Below, one piece after another: positions 1 to 7,452 of a stretch of DNA of 9,642 nucleotides. The notes under the pieces are model-generated. The model had not been told where the DNA came from and did not search any database. It was given only the letters and a program-made list of their open reading frames with translations. The DNA comes from SIG438 sp034117945 (GTDB lineage: Bacteria > Bacillota > Clostridia > HGM11514): positions 1-9,642 of the forward strand of contig JAXEOR010000006.1 in NCBI GenBank assembly GCA_034117945.1, in the 5' to 3' direction. Numbering within the stretch: position 1 is the stretch's first letter; each line of letters opens with the position of its first letter. Made by a program: the position numbers and the translations under genes.

Positions 1-209
1 GAAACTTCTCCGGTTTCGGAATCCTGATGCTCCGCCTGCAGCTGAGATGCCTCCTGAATCAGGAAATAACGAAATTCATCCATTGTAACGTCTTCTCCGT
101 TCACGGTTGCAACAACATCAGAAGAAGATGCCGTGCCGCCTTTGCCACAACCCCCAAACATCATTGCAACGGCCAGACACATTGCGAAAGCCAAGATCTT
201 TCTTTTCAT
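1..209 (-). CDS. PrsA/SurA-like lipoprotein, N-terminal part (cut by window edge)
   Basis: Only the first 69 codons are visible; the gene continues past position 1. The product starts MKRKILAFAM, a basic N-terminus followed by a hydrophobic stretch, and reaches FGGC at residues 18-21. This is a plausible lipobox with Cys21 as the lipidated residue, although Phe at -3 is not the commonest choice. Residues 31-51 (DVVATVNGEDVTMDEFRYFL) resemble the start of the SurA_N/PrsA chaperone-type peptidyl-prolyl isomerase fold, where 'VNG..I/VT..EF' recurs. The predicted role is an extracytoplasmic, membrane-anchored foldase. The start is set by GGAGGT eleven bases upstream of ATG. The gene lies 46 nt after the mfd stop on the same strand. 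Lipoprotein status is well supported; foldase assignment rests on a short stretch, and the isomerase domain itself is outside the window. A SurA_N-only lipoprotein without a PPIase domain is the main alternative. Confidence 0.72.
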   Translation of the reverse strand, partial: MKRKILAFAMCLAVAMMFGGCGKGGTASSSDVVATVNGEDVTMDEFRYFLIQEASQLQAEHQDSETGEV

Positions 210-247
210 TGCCCTTTAGTACCTCCTTAAAAAAATAACATAATCTT

Positions 248-276
248 ATTATACATCATTTCTCATCAAACTGCAA
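248..276 (-). promoter_or_regulatory. Possible weak promoter for the lipoprotein gene
   Basis: On the minus strand a perfect TATAAT (248-253) lies just downstream of the mfd stop. A poor -35 candidate, TTGCAG (271-276), sits 17 bp upstream inside the end of mfd. It could give the lipoprotein gene expression independent of the mfd transcript, but the -35 matches consensus at only three positions, so this is tentative. Confidence 0.25.
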
Positions 277-3200
277 GTCCCAAATTCTCTGTAATATAAT
301 CTTAATATTAGACAGCAGCCGATCGGCATCCTGCGCCGCCCCCTTCCGAAAGGTCAGACACGGCTTGTTCCCGGCAGAAAACAGCAATTTATACTCTGCA
401 ATCACCTGACTGAGGCTTTGCATTAATTGGGGAGAAATTTTCTCCCAGTAAAAATTCAGATTCTCCCCGTTCTGCCTGATTTCGGTAATCCCCACCCGTC
501 CGGCAGTGTTTTTTACCAGTGCAACCTCCAACAAATTCATCACGCAGGCGGGGGAATCGCCAAACCGGTCGCACAGCTCATCTGCCATTTCGTTATAGTC
601 CTCCCGGGAGGCGATTTTGGCAATCCGGCGGTACAAATCCATTCTGGTCTGCTCCCCAGGCACATAGCTTTTGGGCAGATAGGCGTCAATCTGAAGATCC
701 ACCTGTACCTCCCTGGTTTCCTCAGGCACTTCCCCATTTCTGCGACGCACCTCCTGCTCCAGCATATCGCAGTACAGCTCGTAGCCCACCTGATCCATAT
801 GCCCGTGCTGCTCCGCTCCCAAAACATTGCCCGCTCCCCGGATTTCCAGATCCCGCAAGGCAATTTTAAAACCAGACCCAAACTCGGTAAAGTCCCGCAG
901 AGCAATCAGCCGTTTCTGCGCTGCGTCATCCAGTACCTTATCCTTTTGATACATCAGATAGGCATAGGCCATCCGATCAGATCTGCCCACTCTCCCCCGC
1001 AGCTGATACAGCTGAGACAAGCCCAGGCAGTCTGCATTTTCAATCAAAATGGTATTCACATTGGGAATATCCAGGCCTGTTTCGATAATGGTGGTGCAAA
1101 CCAAAACGTCAATTTCCCCTTCTGCTACCGAAAGCATAATTTTTTCCAGCTCTCCCTCCCGCATCTGGCCGTGGGCAAATTCCACCCGCGCAGAAGGTAC
1201 CAGTTGGCTGATTTTATGAGCCAAAGAAGAAATTCCCTCCACACGATTATATAAATAGTACACCTGTCCGCCTCGAGCCAGTTCTCTGACGATTGCGTCC
1301 TGCACTACCGAATCATTGTGCTCCATCACATAGGTGCGCACAGGATACCGATCCCGAGGCGGCGTGGAAATCACGCTGATGTCCCGAATCCCAATCATAG
1401 ACATATGAAGGGTTCTTGGAATGGGCGTGGCCGTCATGGTCAGCACATCCACATCCTGCTTGATCTCCTTTAATCGTTCCTTGTGGGCAACGCCGAATCG
1501 CTGCTCCTCGTCCACAATCAACAGCCCTAAGGAGGAAAATTTCAGATCCTTCTGCAAGATCCGGTGGGTCCCGATCAAAATGTCAATCTGTCCCTGAGCC
1601 AAGCGCTCCAGAATATCCCGCTGTTCCTTCGCCGTACGAAACCGGGACAGCATTTCCACCCGCACTGCAAAGGGCTCCATTCTCTTTTTGAAATTTTGAT
1701 AATGCTGGAGAGCTAAAATGGTGGTAGGAGCCAAATAAGCCACCTGGCAGTTATCCATAACGCATTTGAAGGCTGCCCGAATGGCCACCTCTGTTTTCCC
1801 GTACCCAACGTCGCCGCAGAGAAGGCGATCCATGGGTACGGGGCGCTCCATATCCTTTTTTACCTCGGCAATGCATTTCAGCTGATCCTCTGTTTCCAAA
1901 TAGGGAAAGGATTCCTCAAATTCCTGCTGCCAGGGTGTGTCGGGAGAAAAGGCATGACCGGGGATATTCTGCCGGGCGGCATACAGCTTGATCAGTCCAT
2001 CGGCCAGATCTGCACAACCTGCCCGCACCCGACTTTTTACCTTATTCCATTCCTTTCCTCCCAGTTTATTCAGCTTCAGCTCAGATTTTGCACCCACATA
2101 CTTATGGATCAAATCCAGCTGAGTAGCCGGTACATACAGCATATCCGTGCCGCCGTACCGAATTTTTAAATAATCCTTTGTAATGCCGCCGGCAGTCACC
2201 AGCTCCTGCCCCAGATACTGGCCGATGCCATGATTGACATGAACCACATAATCTCCCGGGCTCAAATCAGTGGCCACGTTCAAAATTTTCTGCTGATCCT
2301 TTGACTTTCGCCGCTTTTTTTCTTGTTTTTTCTTAAAAATATCCCGGTCGCTGATCACCGCAAGCCGCAAAGAAGGGTATTCAAACCCTTCACTCAGGCT
2401 GCCTGTGGTAACAACCATTCCCTTCGGTTCTCCCTGGGGAGATTCATCAAACACCGCCGGCTGACCGCTTTCCCGCAAGTGATCCGCCAGCATCATTCCT
2501 CTGCTTCTGCTGCCTGCCAGCATGATCACCGTATAATTCTGCCGCTGATACAGCTTCAGATCCTCCAAAAGCAACGTCATGTTCCCATTGTAGGCGCTCT
2601 GGGTTTTCACCTCCAGCGTGACCAGCTTTTTATAGCTGATGCCTGTTCCGCTTTGCAGCAAGGGACAAAAGCTCAGCAGCGGTTTCCGACCGAGACGGTG
2701 CAGCAGCCCGTCGTATTCCAGACAGTAATCCTGATCCACACCCCCCAGCTTTCCCTGCTCTATCATTACCGAAACCGCCTGATGCACCTCCCAAGCTGCG
2801 TTTTCCGTCTTTTCCCGCAATGCGGCCGGATCATCCAGCAAAAGAAGAGCGTCCTCCCCAAAATAATCGCTCAGCAAGGGAAGCTGATCATAAAAGAGAG
2901 GAAGATATTTATCATCAGATGGAAAATATCCCTCTTCCCGCAACCGCTCTGCATCCCGTGGACAGAAAGCTTCTATTTGACTTGCTGCCCGCTCTGCCTG
3001 TTCCCGGGAATAAAGCAATTCCCGGGCGGGAGGGATGGTCACAGTTGAAATCCGCTCCACAGAAAGCTGGGTAAACACATCAAAGGTGCGGATGGTATCC
3101 ACCTCGTCTCCAAACAGCTCCACCCGAACCGGCTGCTCGGAATTGATGGGAAACACATCCAAAATGCCGCCCCGAAAAGCAAACTGACCCTTCCCCTCTA

Positions 3201-3696
3201 CTGTTTCGCAGCGGCTGTAGCCTGCTGCTGCCAGTCCGGTAAGGAGCTCGTCAACAGAAAGCTCCTCCCCTTCGGAAATGGAGAGGGTATAGTCCTTTAG
3301 GTGGGTCAGTGAAAGAACGGGAGCACAGGCCGCTGCCGCTGAAGCAACCACAATACCTCCCTCCCCGGCCAGCCGCTGAAGAATGGAAATTCTGTCTGCG
3401 GCAGTTTCCCGGCTGACGGTATCCATATCATAAAACACAAACTCCCGACCGGGAAACAAAAAAACTCTCTGATCCAGAAAAAAGCTTAAATCCCGGTACC
3501 ACATCCGCGCAGATTCATCATTGGGCGCAATCACCAAGCAATTCTTTTTGCCCGTATCATGCAGCAGGGAGAACAGCACATGAGCCCGATTGGCGCCTGA
3601 CAGGCCGCTGACGCAAGCCCGTTCCCCCTGCTCAACGCAGCTGCGAATGTCCCGGTATCCCTCCAATTGTTCCAGCAATCCGAAAAAACGAGGCAT
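256..3696 (-). CDS. mfd: Transcription-repair coupling factor Mfd
   Basis: Mfd is an ATP-dependent DNA translocase. It displaces RNA polymerase stalled at lesions and recruits UvrA, starting transcription-coupled nucleotide excision repair in the cytoplasm. The 1146-residue product has the usual family length. The N-terminal third is the UvrB-like region (for example FAFRGGILDVFP at 172-183). The CarD-like RNA polymerase interaction domain starts near 478 (LSPGDYVVHVNHGIGQYLG). The helicase core shows GDVGYGKTE (628-636, Walker A), DEEQRFG (729-735, Walker B), TATPIPRTL (755-763) and QLRGRVGRS (898-906). The C-terminal TRCF domain follows from about 1000. ATG at 3696 is preceded by a G-rich GGGGGGAGGAG Shine-Dalgarno. 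The gene begins 20 nt after the pth stop and is probably co-transcribed with it. No frameshift or missing motif is apparent. Confidence 0.98.
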   Translation of the reverse strand: MPRFFGLLEQLEGYRDIRSCVEQGERACVSGLSGANRAHVLFSLLHDTGKKNCLVIAPNDESARMWYRDLSFFLDQRVFLFPGREFVFYDMDTVSRETAADRISILQRLAGEGGIVVASAAAACAPVLSLTHLKDYTLSISEGEELSVDELLTGLAAAGYSRCETVEGKGQFAFRGGILDVFPINSEQPVRVELFGDEVDTIRTFDVFTQLSVERISTVTIPPARELLYSREQAERAASQIEAFCPRDAERLREEGYFPSDDKYLPLFYDQLPLLSDYFGEDALLLLDDPAALREKTENAAWEVHQAVSVMIEQGKLGGVDQDYCLEYDGLLHRLGRKPLLSFCPLLQSGTGISYKKLVTLEVKTQSAYNGNMTLLLEDLKLYQRQNYTVIMLAGSRSRGMMLADHLRESGQPAVFDESPQGEPKGMVVTTGSLSEGFEYPSLRLAVISDRDIFKKKQEKKRRKSKDQQKILNVATDLSPGDYVVHVNHGIGQYLGQELVTAGGITKDYLKIRYGGTDMLYVPATQLDLIHKYVGAKSELKLNKLGGKEWNKVKSRVRAGCADLADGLIKLYAARQNIPGHAFSPDTPWQQEFEESFPYLETEDQLKCIAEVKKDMERPVPMDRLLCGDVGYGKTEVAIRAAFKCVMDNCQVAYLAPTTILALQHYQNFKKRMEPFAVRVEMLSRFRTAKEQRDILERLAQGQIDILIGTHRILQKDLKFSSLGLLIVDEEQRFGVAHKERLKEIKQDVDVLTMTATPIPRTLHMSMIGIRDISVISTPPRDRYPVRTYVMEHNDSVVQDAIVRELARGGQVYYLYNRVEGISSLAHKISQLVPSARVEFAHGQMREGELEKIMLSVAEGEIDVLVCTTIIETGLDIPNVNTILIENADCLGLSQLYQLRGRVGRSDRMAYAYLMYQKDKVLDDAAQKRLIALRDFTEFGSGFKIALRDLEIRGAGNVLGAEQHGHMDQVGYELYCDMLEQEVRRRNGEVPEETREVQVDLQIDAYLPKSYVPGEQTRMDLYRRIAKIASREDYNEMADELCDRFGDSPACVMNLLEVALVKNTAGRVGITEIRQNGENLNFYWEKISPQLMQSLSQVIAEYKLLFSAGNKPCLTFRKGAAQDADRLLSNIKIILQRIWDLQFDEK

Positions 3697-3716
3697 GCTC
3701 CTCCCCCCCTTCTCCG

Positions 3717-4274
3717 TTAATTATATAAATTCATAGCCTGATCTATGTCTTTTAACATCATTTCCACTGCATCGCACACGGTAGGAATCAAGGAAATCAT
3801 TGTTTCCAGCTCCTCCTTTGAAAAGGTGCCAAGGACGTGATCTGCCAAGTCCATTTCTTTGTTAGGGGGTGCTCCCACGCCGATTTTCAGCCTGGGAAAC
3901 TCGTCCGACTGAAGCTGATAGATAATGGATTTAATCCCATTGTGCCCGCCGGCACTCCCTTTTTTGCGAATCCGCAGCTTTCCCAGCTCCAGCGAAATAT
4001 CGTCAAACAGCACGATCACATCCCCCGGATCGCAGCCGTATTTTTTACACAAAGACAGAACACTTTCCCCGCTGAGATTCATAAAGGTCTGGGGCTTTGC
4101 CAGCAGCACCTCCTGGCCGGAAATTCTCCCAATCCCCGTCAGTGCTCTGCACTCCAGCTTTTTCATTCTGATAAAATGCTTTTTGGCCAGACAATCCAAA
4201 TAGGAAAAGCCCACATTATGCCGGGTATCCTCATATTTACTTCCCGGATTTCCCAGTCCCACAATCAATTTCAT
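3717..4274 (-). CDS. pth: Peptidyl-tRNA hydrolase
   Basis: Pth hydrolyses the ester bond of peptidyl-tRNAs released from stalled ribosomes, recycling tRNA in the cytoplasm. The 185-residue product has the normal family length. It begins MKLIVGLGNPG and carries all the residues known from the E. coli enzyme: Asn9/Pro10 in GLGNPG, catalytic His19 or 20 in TRHNVGF, FMNLSG (64-69), the Asp pair at 91-92 (LFDD), and GGHNG (109-113). I chose ATG at 4274 because GGAGG lies 8 nt upstream and the family begins exactly here. The frame stays open upstream to a possible start at 4316, which would add 14 unconserved residues and overlap a hairpin. The gene lies between prs and mfd, as in Bacillus (spoVC). 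The Bacillus ctc gene upstream and fin gene downstream are absent. Confidence 0.97.
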   Translation of the reverse strand: MKLIVGLGNPGSKYEDTRHNVGFSYLDCLAKKHFIRMKKLECRALTGIGRISGQEVLLAKPQTFMNLSGESVLSLCKKYGCDPGDVIVLFDDISLELGKLRIRKKGSAGGHNGIKSIIYQLQSDEFPRLKIGVGAPPNKEMDLADHVLGTFSKEELETMISLIPTVCDAVEMMLKDIDQAMNLYN

Positions 4275-4313
4275 CCCAATGCCTCCTTTTTTGACAAAAC
4301 CTATCCACGACAC

Positions 4314-4344
4314 CATACCCCGCCTGACCTGCAGACGGGGTATG
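4314..4344 (-). other. Strong hairpin in the prs-pth intergenic region
   Basis: Two 13-base arms (4314-4326 and 4332-4344) pair around a 5-base loop. On the minus-strand transcript all 13 pairs form, one of them a U-G wobble; on the plus strand the same position would be a C-A mismatch, which suggests the structure belongs to the operon RNA. The sequence after it on the minus strand (GTGTCGTGGATAGG) has no U tract, so it is not a standard intrinsic terminator. It may be an mRNA processing or stability element between prs and pth, or a decayed terminator. Confidence 0.6.
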
Positions 4345-4382
4345 AATATCCTATGTAATTTTGATACTCATTCTCTGTTTGA

Positions 4383-5339
4383 TTATACAAACAAGGTACT
4401 GACAGACAAATCCTCGCAAATTCTTTCGATTGCCTCCGCAAAAATCGGCGCAACAGACAAGGTTTTGATCTTGTCAATGCATTTTTCCTTGGGCAGGCAA
4501 ATGGTATCCAGTGCCACCAGCTCCTCAATGGGAGAATTTTGAATCCGCTCAATGGCAGGGCCGGACAGTACTCCGTGGGTACAGCAGGCATAAACCGCTT
4601 CTGCGCCCCGCTCCTTCAAAGCACTGGCTGCGTTAACAATGGTTCCCGCAGTATCAATCATATCGTCCACCAAAATGGCTTTTTTCCCGTCCACATCCCC
4701 AATGATGTTCATAATCTCGCTGACGTTAATCTTGGTTCTTCTCTTATCGATAATCGCCATAGGAAGCTCCAGCCGTTCTGCAAACCCTCTTGCCCGGGTT
4801 ACGCTTCCCAGATCAGGTGACACCACAATGCACTTGTCCTTCTCATCAATGAATTTTTTGTTGTAATAAGGTGCTAAAATGGGCATTCCCAGCAAATGAT
4901 CCACAGGCACGTTGAAAAAGCCCTGAATCTGGCTTGCGTGCAAATCCATTGTCAGCACCCGATCCGCACCGGCAGTGGCAATCAGATCCGCAACCAGCTT
5001 AGCGGAAATGGGATCTCTCGCCTTGGCCTTTCTGTCCTGACGGGCATAGCCGAAATAAGGAATAACAGCAGTAATTCTGCCGGCAGAAGCCCTCCGGAAG
5101 GCGTCTATCATAATCAAAAGCTCCATCAAATTGTCATTCACCGGCTCGCAGGTAGACTGGATCACAAACACGTCCGCCCCACGGACTGTTTCTCCGATGT
5201 TGACATAAATTTCCCCATCGCTGAATCTTCCTACCTTTGCATTCCCCAGGGGAACTCCCACAATATTGGCAATGGATTTTGCCAGGGAGGGATTGGAATT
5301 TGCTGAGAAAATTTTGATTGTTCTGCTGTGTGGTATCAT
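4383..5339 (-). CDS. prs: Ribose-phosphate pyrophosphokinase (PRPP synthetase)
   Basis: Prs transfers pyrophosphate from ATP to ribose 5-phosphate, making PRPP for purine, pyrimidine, histidine, tryptophan and NAD synthesis. The 318-residue product matches the class I enzyme length. Visible signatures are FSANSNPSLA (11-20), FSDGE (39-43), PYFGYARQDRK (94-104, ATP-binding region), MDLHASQ (131-137) with the metal-binding His134, and the PRPP-binding loop ILVDDMIDTAGT (222-233). The chosen ATG at 5339 has AAAGGAGAA about 10 nt upstream. An in-frame upstream start at 5372 would add 11 residues not typical of the family and lies within glmU. The start overlaps the glmU stop as ATGA, so translation is probably coupled to glmU. 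Expression most likely comes from the glmU promoter. Confidence 0.98.
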   Translation of the reverse strand: MIPHSRTIKIFSANSNPSLAKSIANIVGVPLGNAKVGRFSDGEIYVNIGETVRGADVFVIQSTCEPVNDNLMELLIMIDAFRRASAGRITAVIPYFGYARQDRKAKARDPISAKLVADLIATAGADRVLTMDLHASQIQGFFNVPVDHLLGMPILAPYYNKKFIDEKDKCIVVSPDLGSVTRARGFAERLELPMAIIDKRRTKINVSEIMNIIGDVDGKKAILVDDMIDTAGTIVNAASALKERGAEAVYACCTHGVLSGPAIERIQNSPIEELVALDTICLPKEKCIDKIKTLSVAPIFAEAIERICEDLSVSTLFV

Positions 5340-6712
5340 TTTGAATTTTTCTCCTTTCGTTTGGAAACCCAACCTTTAATGTTTGTTTGTCTTGCACGGG
5401 CAATTGCCAGGCAATCGTCCGGAATATCCTCTGTAATGGTAGAGCCTGCGGCGATAAAGGCCTCCGGTGCCACTGTGACAGGTGCCACCAAATTGGTATT
5501 GCATCCGATAAATGCCTTGTCGCCGATGGTTGTTCTGAACTTGTGCGTTCCGTCATAATTCACCGTTACCGTACCGCAGCCGAAATTAACGCCTGCACCC
5601 ACGTCACTGTCTCCGATATAGGTCAGATGAGACACCTTAGTTCCGGTATCAATAGTAGAATTTTTCACCTCTACAAAATCGCCGATCTTGACCTTTTTGC
5701 CAATCTTGCTGTTAGGCCTGATATAAGCAAAGGGTCCCACCGTGGTATCCTCGCCCACCGTGCTGTCCATTCCAACGGTATATTTCATGGTCACCCGATC
5801 CCCAACCGTCATATTGGACAGATTGGTCTGAGGGCCGATCACACAGTCCTCTCCAATGACCGTTGTGCCGCTCAAGTGACAGCCCGGCAGGATCACGGTA
5901 TCCATGCCGATTTTCACTCCCGGCTCAATGTAGGTACAGGTGGGATCCGCTATGGTAACACCGCTTTTTTGCAAAGCCCTGATGGTGCGCAAATTCATCA
6001 GCTTTTCCATTTCAGACAGCTGCGTCCGATCATTCACGCCCTGAATTTCATCCGCATCCTCCATCTGATAGCAAGCCACTCCTTTGCCCATCTTCTTTAA
6101 AATGGCGCATACATCCGTCAAATAATATTCCCCTTGAGCGTTGGCGTTGCCCACTTGAGCCAAGGTGGAAAACAGATCCTGACAATCAAAGAAATACATA
6201 CCCGCATTAATCAGCCGAATTTCCAGCTCCTCAGGGGACGCATCCTTGTCTTCCACAATTTTTTCCACCTGCCCGTCCCGGCAAACAACCCGGCCGTAGC
6301 CCTTAGGCTGATCCACCGATGCCGCCAGCACCGTTGCACAAGCTTGGCTGCTGCAATGAAATGCATAGGCCTTTTGCAGGGTTTGTGCTGTCAGCAGAGG
6401 GGTATCCCCCACCAGCACCATAACGGTGCCATTTTCATGTTTCAGCAGTTCCTCAGCCTGCAGCACCGCATGACCTGTTCCCAGCTGCTGCTCCTGTACC
6501 GCATACTGCACCCGATCCTGTAAATAAGCCTGCAATTCTTCTCTGGCATGCCCCACAACAACAATACTACGCACTGCACCTGCTCCTTCCGCCGCTTGCA
6601 GCACCCAATCGATCATAGGACGACCGCACACCTGATGGAGCACCTTGGAATGCTTAGAATGCATTCTTTTTCCTTGGCCGGCGGCTAAAACCACTGCGCT
6701 TAACTGGCTCAT
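5336..6712 (-). CDS. glmU: Bifunctional UDP-N-acetylglucosamine pyrophosphorylase / glucosamine-1-phosphate N-acetyltransferase
   Basis: GlmU acetylates glucosamine 1-phosphate and then couples it to UTP, giving UDP-GlcNAc for peptidoglycan and wall polymers. The product has 458 residues, the usual size. The N-terminal uridyltransferase domain (about 1-228) shows LAAGQGKRM (9-17, Lys in place of the common Thr), KVLHQVCGRPM (23-33), QLGTGHAV (76-83), GDTPLL (102-107) and GEYYLTD (194-200). The C-terminal left-handed beta-helix (about 250-445) consists of hexapeptide repeats and contains SHLTYIGD (361-368) with the catalytic-type His362, and NYDG (385-388). I chose ATG at 6712, with GGGGG 7 nt upstream. 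A GTG immediately before it (6715) is possible but spaced less well. The gene opens the block downstream of its own promoter and overlaps prs by 4 nt. Confidence 0.98.
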   Translation of the reverse strand: MSQLSAVVLAAGQGKRMHSKHSKVLHQVCGRPMIDWVLQAAEGAGAVRSIVVVGHAREELQAYLQDRVQYAVQEQQLGTGHAVLQAEELLKHENGTVMVLVGDTPLLTAQTLQKAYAFHCSSQACATVLAASVDQPKGYGRVVCRDGQVEKIVEDKDASPEELEIRLINAGMYFFDCQDLFSTLAQVGNANAQGEYYLTDVCAILKKMGKGVACYQMEDADEIQGVNDRTQLSEMEKLMNLRTIRALQKSGVTIADPTCTYIEPGVKIGMDTVILPGCHLSGTTVIGEDCVIGPQTNLSNMTVGDRVTMKYTVGMDSTVGEDTTVGPFAYIRPNSKIGKKVKIGDFVEVKNSTIDTGTKVSHLTYIGDSDVGAGVNFGCGTVTVNYDGTHKFRTTIGDKAFIGCNTNLVAPVTVAPEAFIAAGSTITEDIPDDCLAIARARQTNIKGWVSKRKEKNSK

Positions 6713-6766
6713 CACTTTTCCCCCTTCGGTTATAAAACATTTTCCGTTCCATTCACATACATGTAT

Positions 6767-6795
6767 ATTATATCAAAAAAAGAGGAAAATGCCAA
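6767..6795 (-). promoter_or_regulatory. Sigma-A type promoter for glmU-prs-pth-mfd
   Basis: Read on the minus strand: TTGGCA (6790-6795), a 17-bp spacer, then TATAAT (6767-6772). Five of six -35 bases and all -10 bases match the vegetative consensus. Transcription would start near 6760, about 48 nt before the glmU ATG. It lies after the spoVG terminator, so the glmU block is probably an independent transcription unit with limited read-through from spoVG. Confidence 0.85.
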
Positions 6796-6851
6796 GTATG
6801 AAAAAACACCAACAATCCCGTCTTTTTTAAGATTTCTATCGGTGATACTAA

Positions 6852-6889
6852 CCAAAGAGAAAAGACACGGGAAAACCCCAGTGCCTTTT
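6852..6889 (-). terminator. Intrinsic terminator of spoVG
   Basis: On the minus strand the arms at 6877-6889 and 6860-6871 form a stem of 12 pairs, with one bulged T and one G-U pair, around a 5-base loop. The stem ends in a run of T and continues TCTCTTT. It starts 14 nt after the spoVG stop. The A-rich 5' side opposite the U-rich 3' side is typical of Firmicutes terminators. Confidence 0.85.
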
Positions 6890-6902
6890 ACATTACATTT
6901 AT

Positions 6903-7187
6903 TTACTCAGCAGCTACTGCGTCAGCTGATTCCGCTAAGGTTGCTTCATACTTTTCCAAAATAACGCTTTGCAGCATATCCCGCATCTGCGCATTAATGG
7001 GATGAGCAATATCCTTAAATTCCCCGTCCGGGGTTTTGCGGCTGGGCATAGCAATAAACAGCTTGTCCTGGCCTTCAATCACCTTGATGTCATGTACCAC
7101 AAATACATCGTCAAAGGTAACAGAAACCACCGCCTTCATTTTCCCTTCCGTATTCAGCTTTCGAATCCTGATGTCTGTAATTTGCAT
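6903..7187 (-). CDS. spoVG: SpoVG, small RNA/DNA-binding regulator
   Basis: SpoVG is a small nucleic-acid-binding regulator, first known from sporulation septum control in Bacillus and also affecting virulence, capsule and envelope genes in non-sporulating Firmicutes. The 94-residue product is full length and keeps the family core: MQITDIRIRK at the start, FVVHDIKVIEG (29-39) and FIAMPSRKTPDGEFKDIAH (44-62) followed by PIN. The C-terminal tail after about 80 is short, Ala-rich and acidic, as is usual for this variable part. ATG at 7187 has GGAGG 8 nt upstream. The gene sits just before glmU as in Bacillus but is separated from it by a terminator and a new promoter. The gene is also found in non-spore-formers, so it does not prove that this organism sporulates. 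Confidence 0.97.
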   Translation of the reverse strand: MQITDIRIRKLNTEGKMKAVVSVTFDDVFVVHDIKVIEGQDKLFIAMPSRKTPDGEFKDIAHPINAQMRDMLQSVILEKYEATLAESADAVAAE

Positions 7188-7220
7188 AACGCTTCCTCCT
7201 CTGTAGGATTTTCTTTCTTC

Positions 7221-7236
7221 AGACGAAAATTCGTCT
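7221..7236 (-). repeat. Short inverted repeat in the spoVG leader
   Basis: AGACGA and TCGTCT (7221-7226 and 7231-7236) pair around a 4-base loop, 34 nt upstream of the spoVG start and within its predicted 5' leader. It could be a small RNA hairpin or an operator, but 6 bp can occur by chance and it matches no operator I recognise. Confidence 0.35.
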
Positions 7237-7277
7237 CAGTGCCACGTCAATGCAGTCTAAAAATACCCTTTACTATT

Positions 7278-7305
7278 ATTATACACAAAATTTTAAAAAA
7301 GTAAA
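7278..7305 (-). promoter_or_regulatory. Probable spoVG promoter
   Basis: On the minus strand a perfect TATAAT (7278-7283) is preceded at 16 bp by TTTACT (7300-7305), a partial -35 match. The spacer and upstream DNA are A/T tracts that may help as an UP element. This leaves a leader of about 83 nt. Bacillus spoVG uses sigma-H; I see no clear sigma-H GAAT-type -10 here, so vegetative control looks more likely. Confidence 0.55.
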
Positions 7306-7349
7306 TGCTTTTTTTCGTTTTTTTTTAAGTTGAAATGTGAGAAAAAAGG

Positions 7350-7378
7350 TTGATATTTTTGTTAATATTGTATAAAAT
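7350..7378 (+). promoter_or_regulatory. Probable murC promoter
   Basis: TTGATA (7350-7355) and TAAAAT (7373-7378), each one base off consensus, are separated by 17 bp. An alternative -10, TATAAA at 7371, would give a 15-bp spacer. The predicted leader before the murC ATG is about 68 nt. It is divergent from the spoVG promoter, with roughly 45 bp of A/T-tract DNA between the two -35 boxes. Confidence 0.65.
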
Positions 7379-7452
7379 AATAGGTGGAGTATCAAAAAAA
7401 ACCTGATTTACTCTTTGTGAAACTGATTATTACATAGAAAGGACGTTATCCT

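Noticed and set aside
27..230. 67-codon plus-strand open frame at the left edge
   Set aside because: It overlaps the lipoprotein start on the other strand, which has a clear signal peptide and GGAGGT site.
427..1254. 275-codon open frame on the plus strand opposite mfd
   Set aside because: It is antisense to well-conserved mfd helicase sequence, has low-complexity His/Gln/Pro-rich content and no ribosome binding site. It is a shadow of mfd.
2323..3048. 241-codon plus-strand open frame inside mfd
   Set aside because: It is antisense to the Mfd N-terminal domain, with no recognisable motif or start signal.
4275..4316. Upstream extension of pth adding 14 residues
   Set aside because: The extension is unconserved, overlaps the hairpin at 4314-4344 and lacks a suitable ribosome binding site. 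The internal ATG matches the family start.
5387..6100. 237-codon plus-strand open frame inside glmU
   Set aside because: It is antisense to the hexapeptide-repeat region of glmU, whose periodic codons keep the opposite strand open.
7383..7436. Possible 17-codon GTG-initiated leader peptide before murC
   Set aside because: It has no ribosome binding site and no amino-acid bias that would suggest attenuation.
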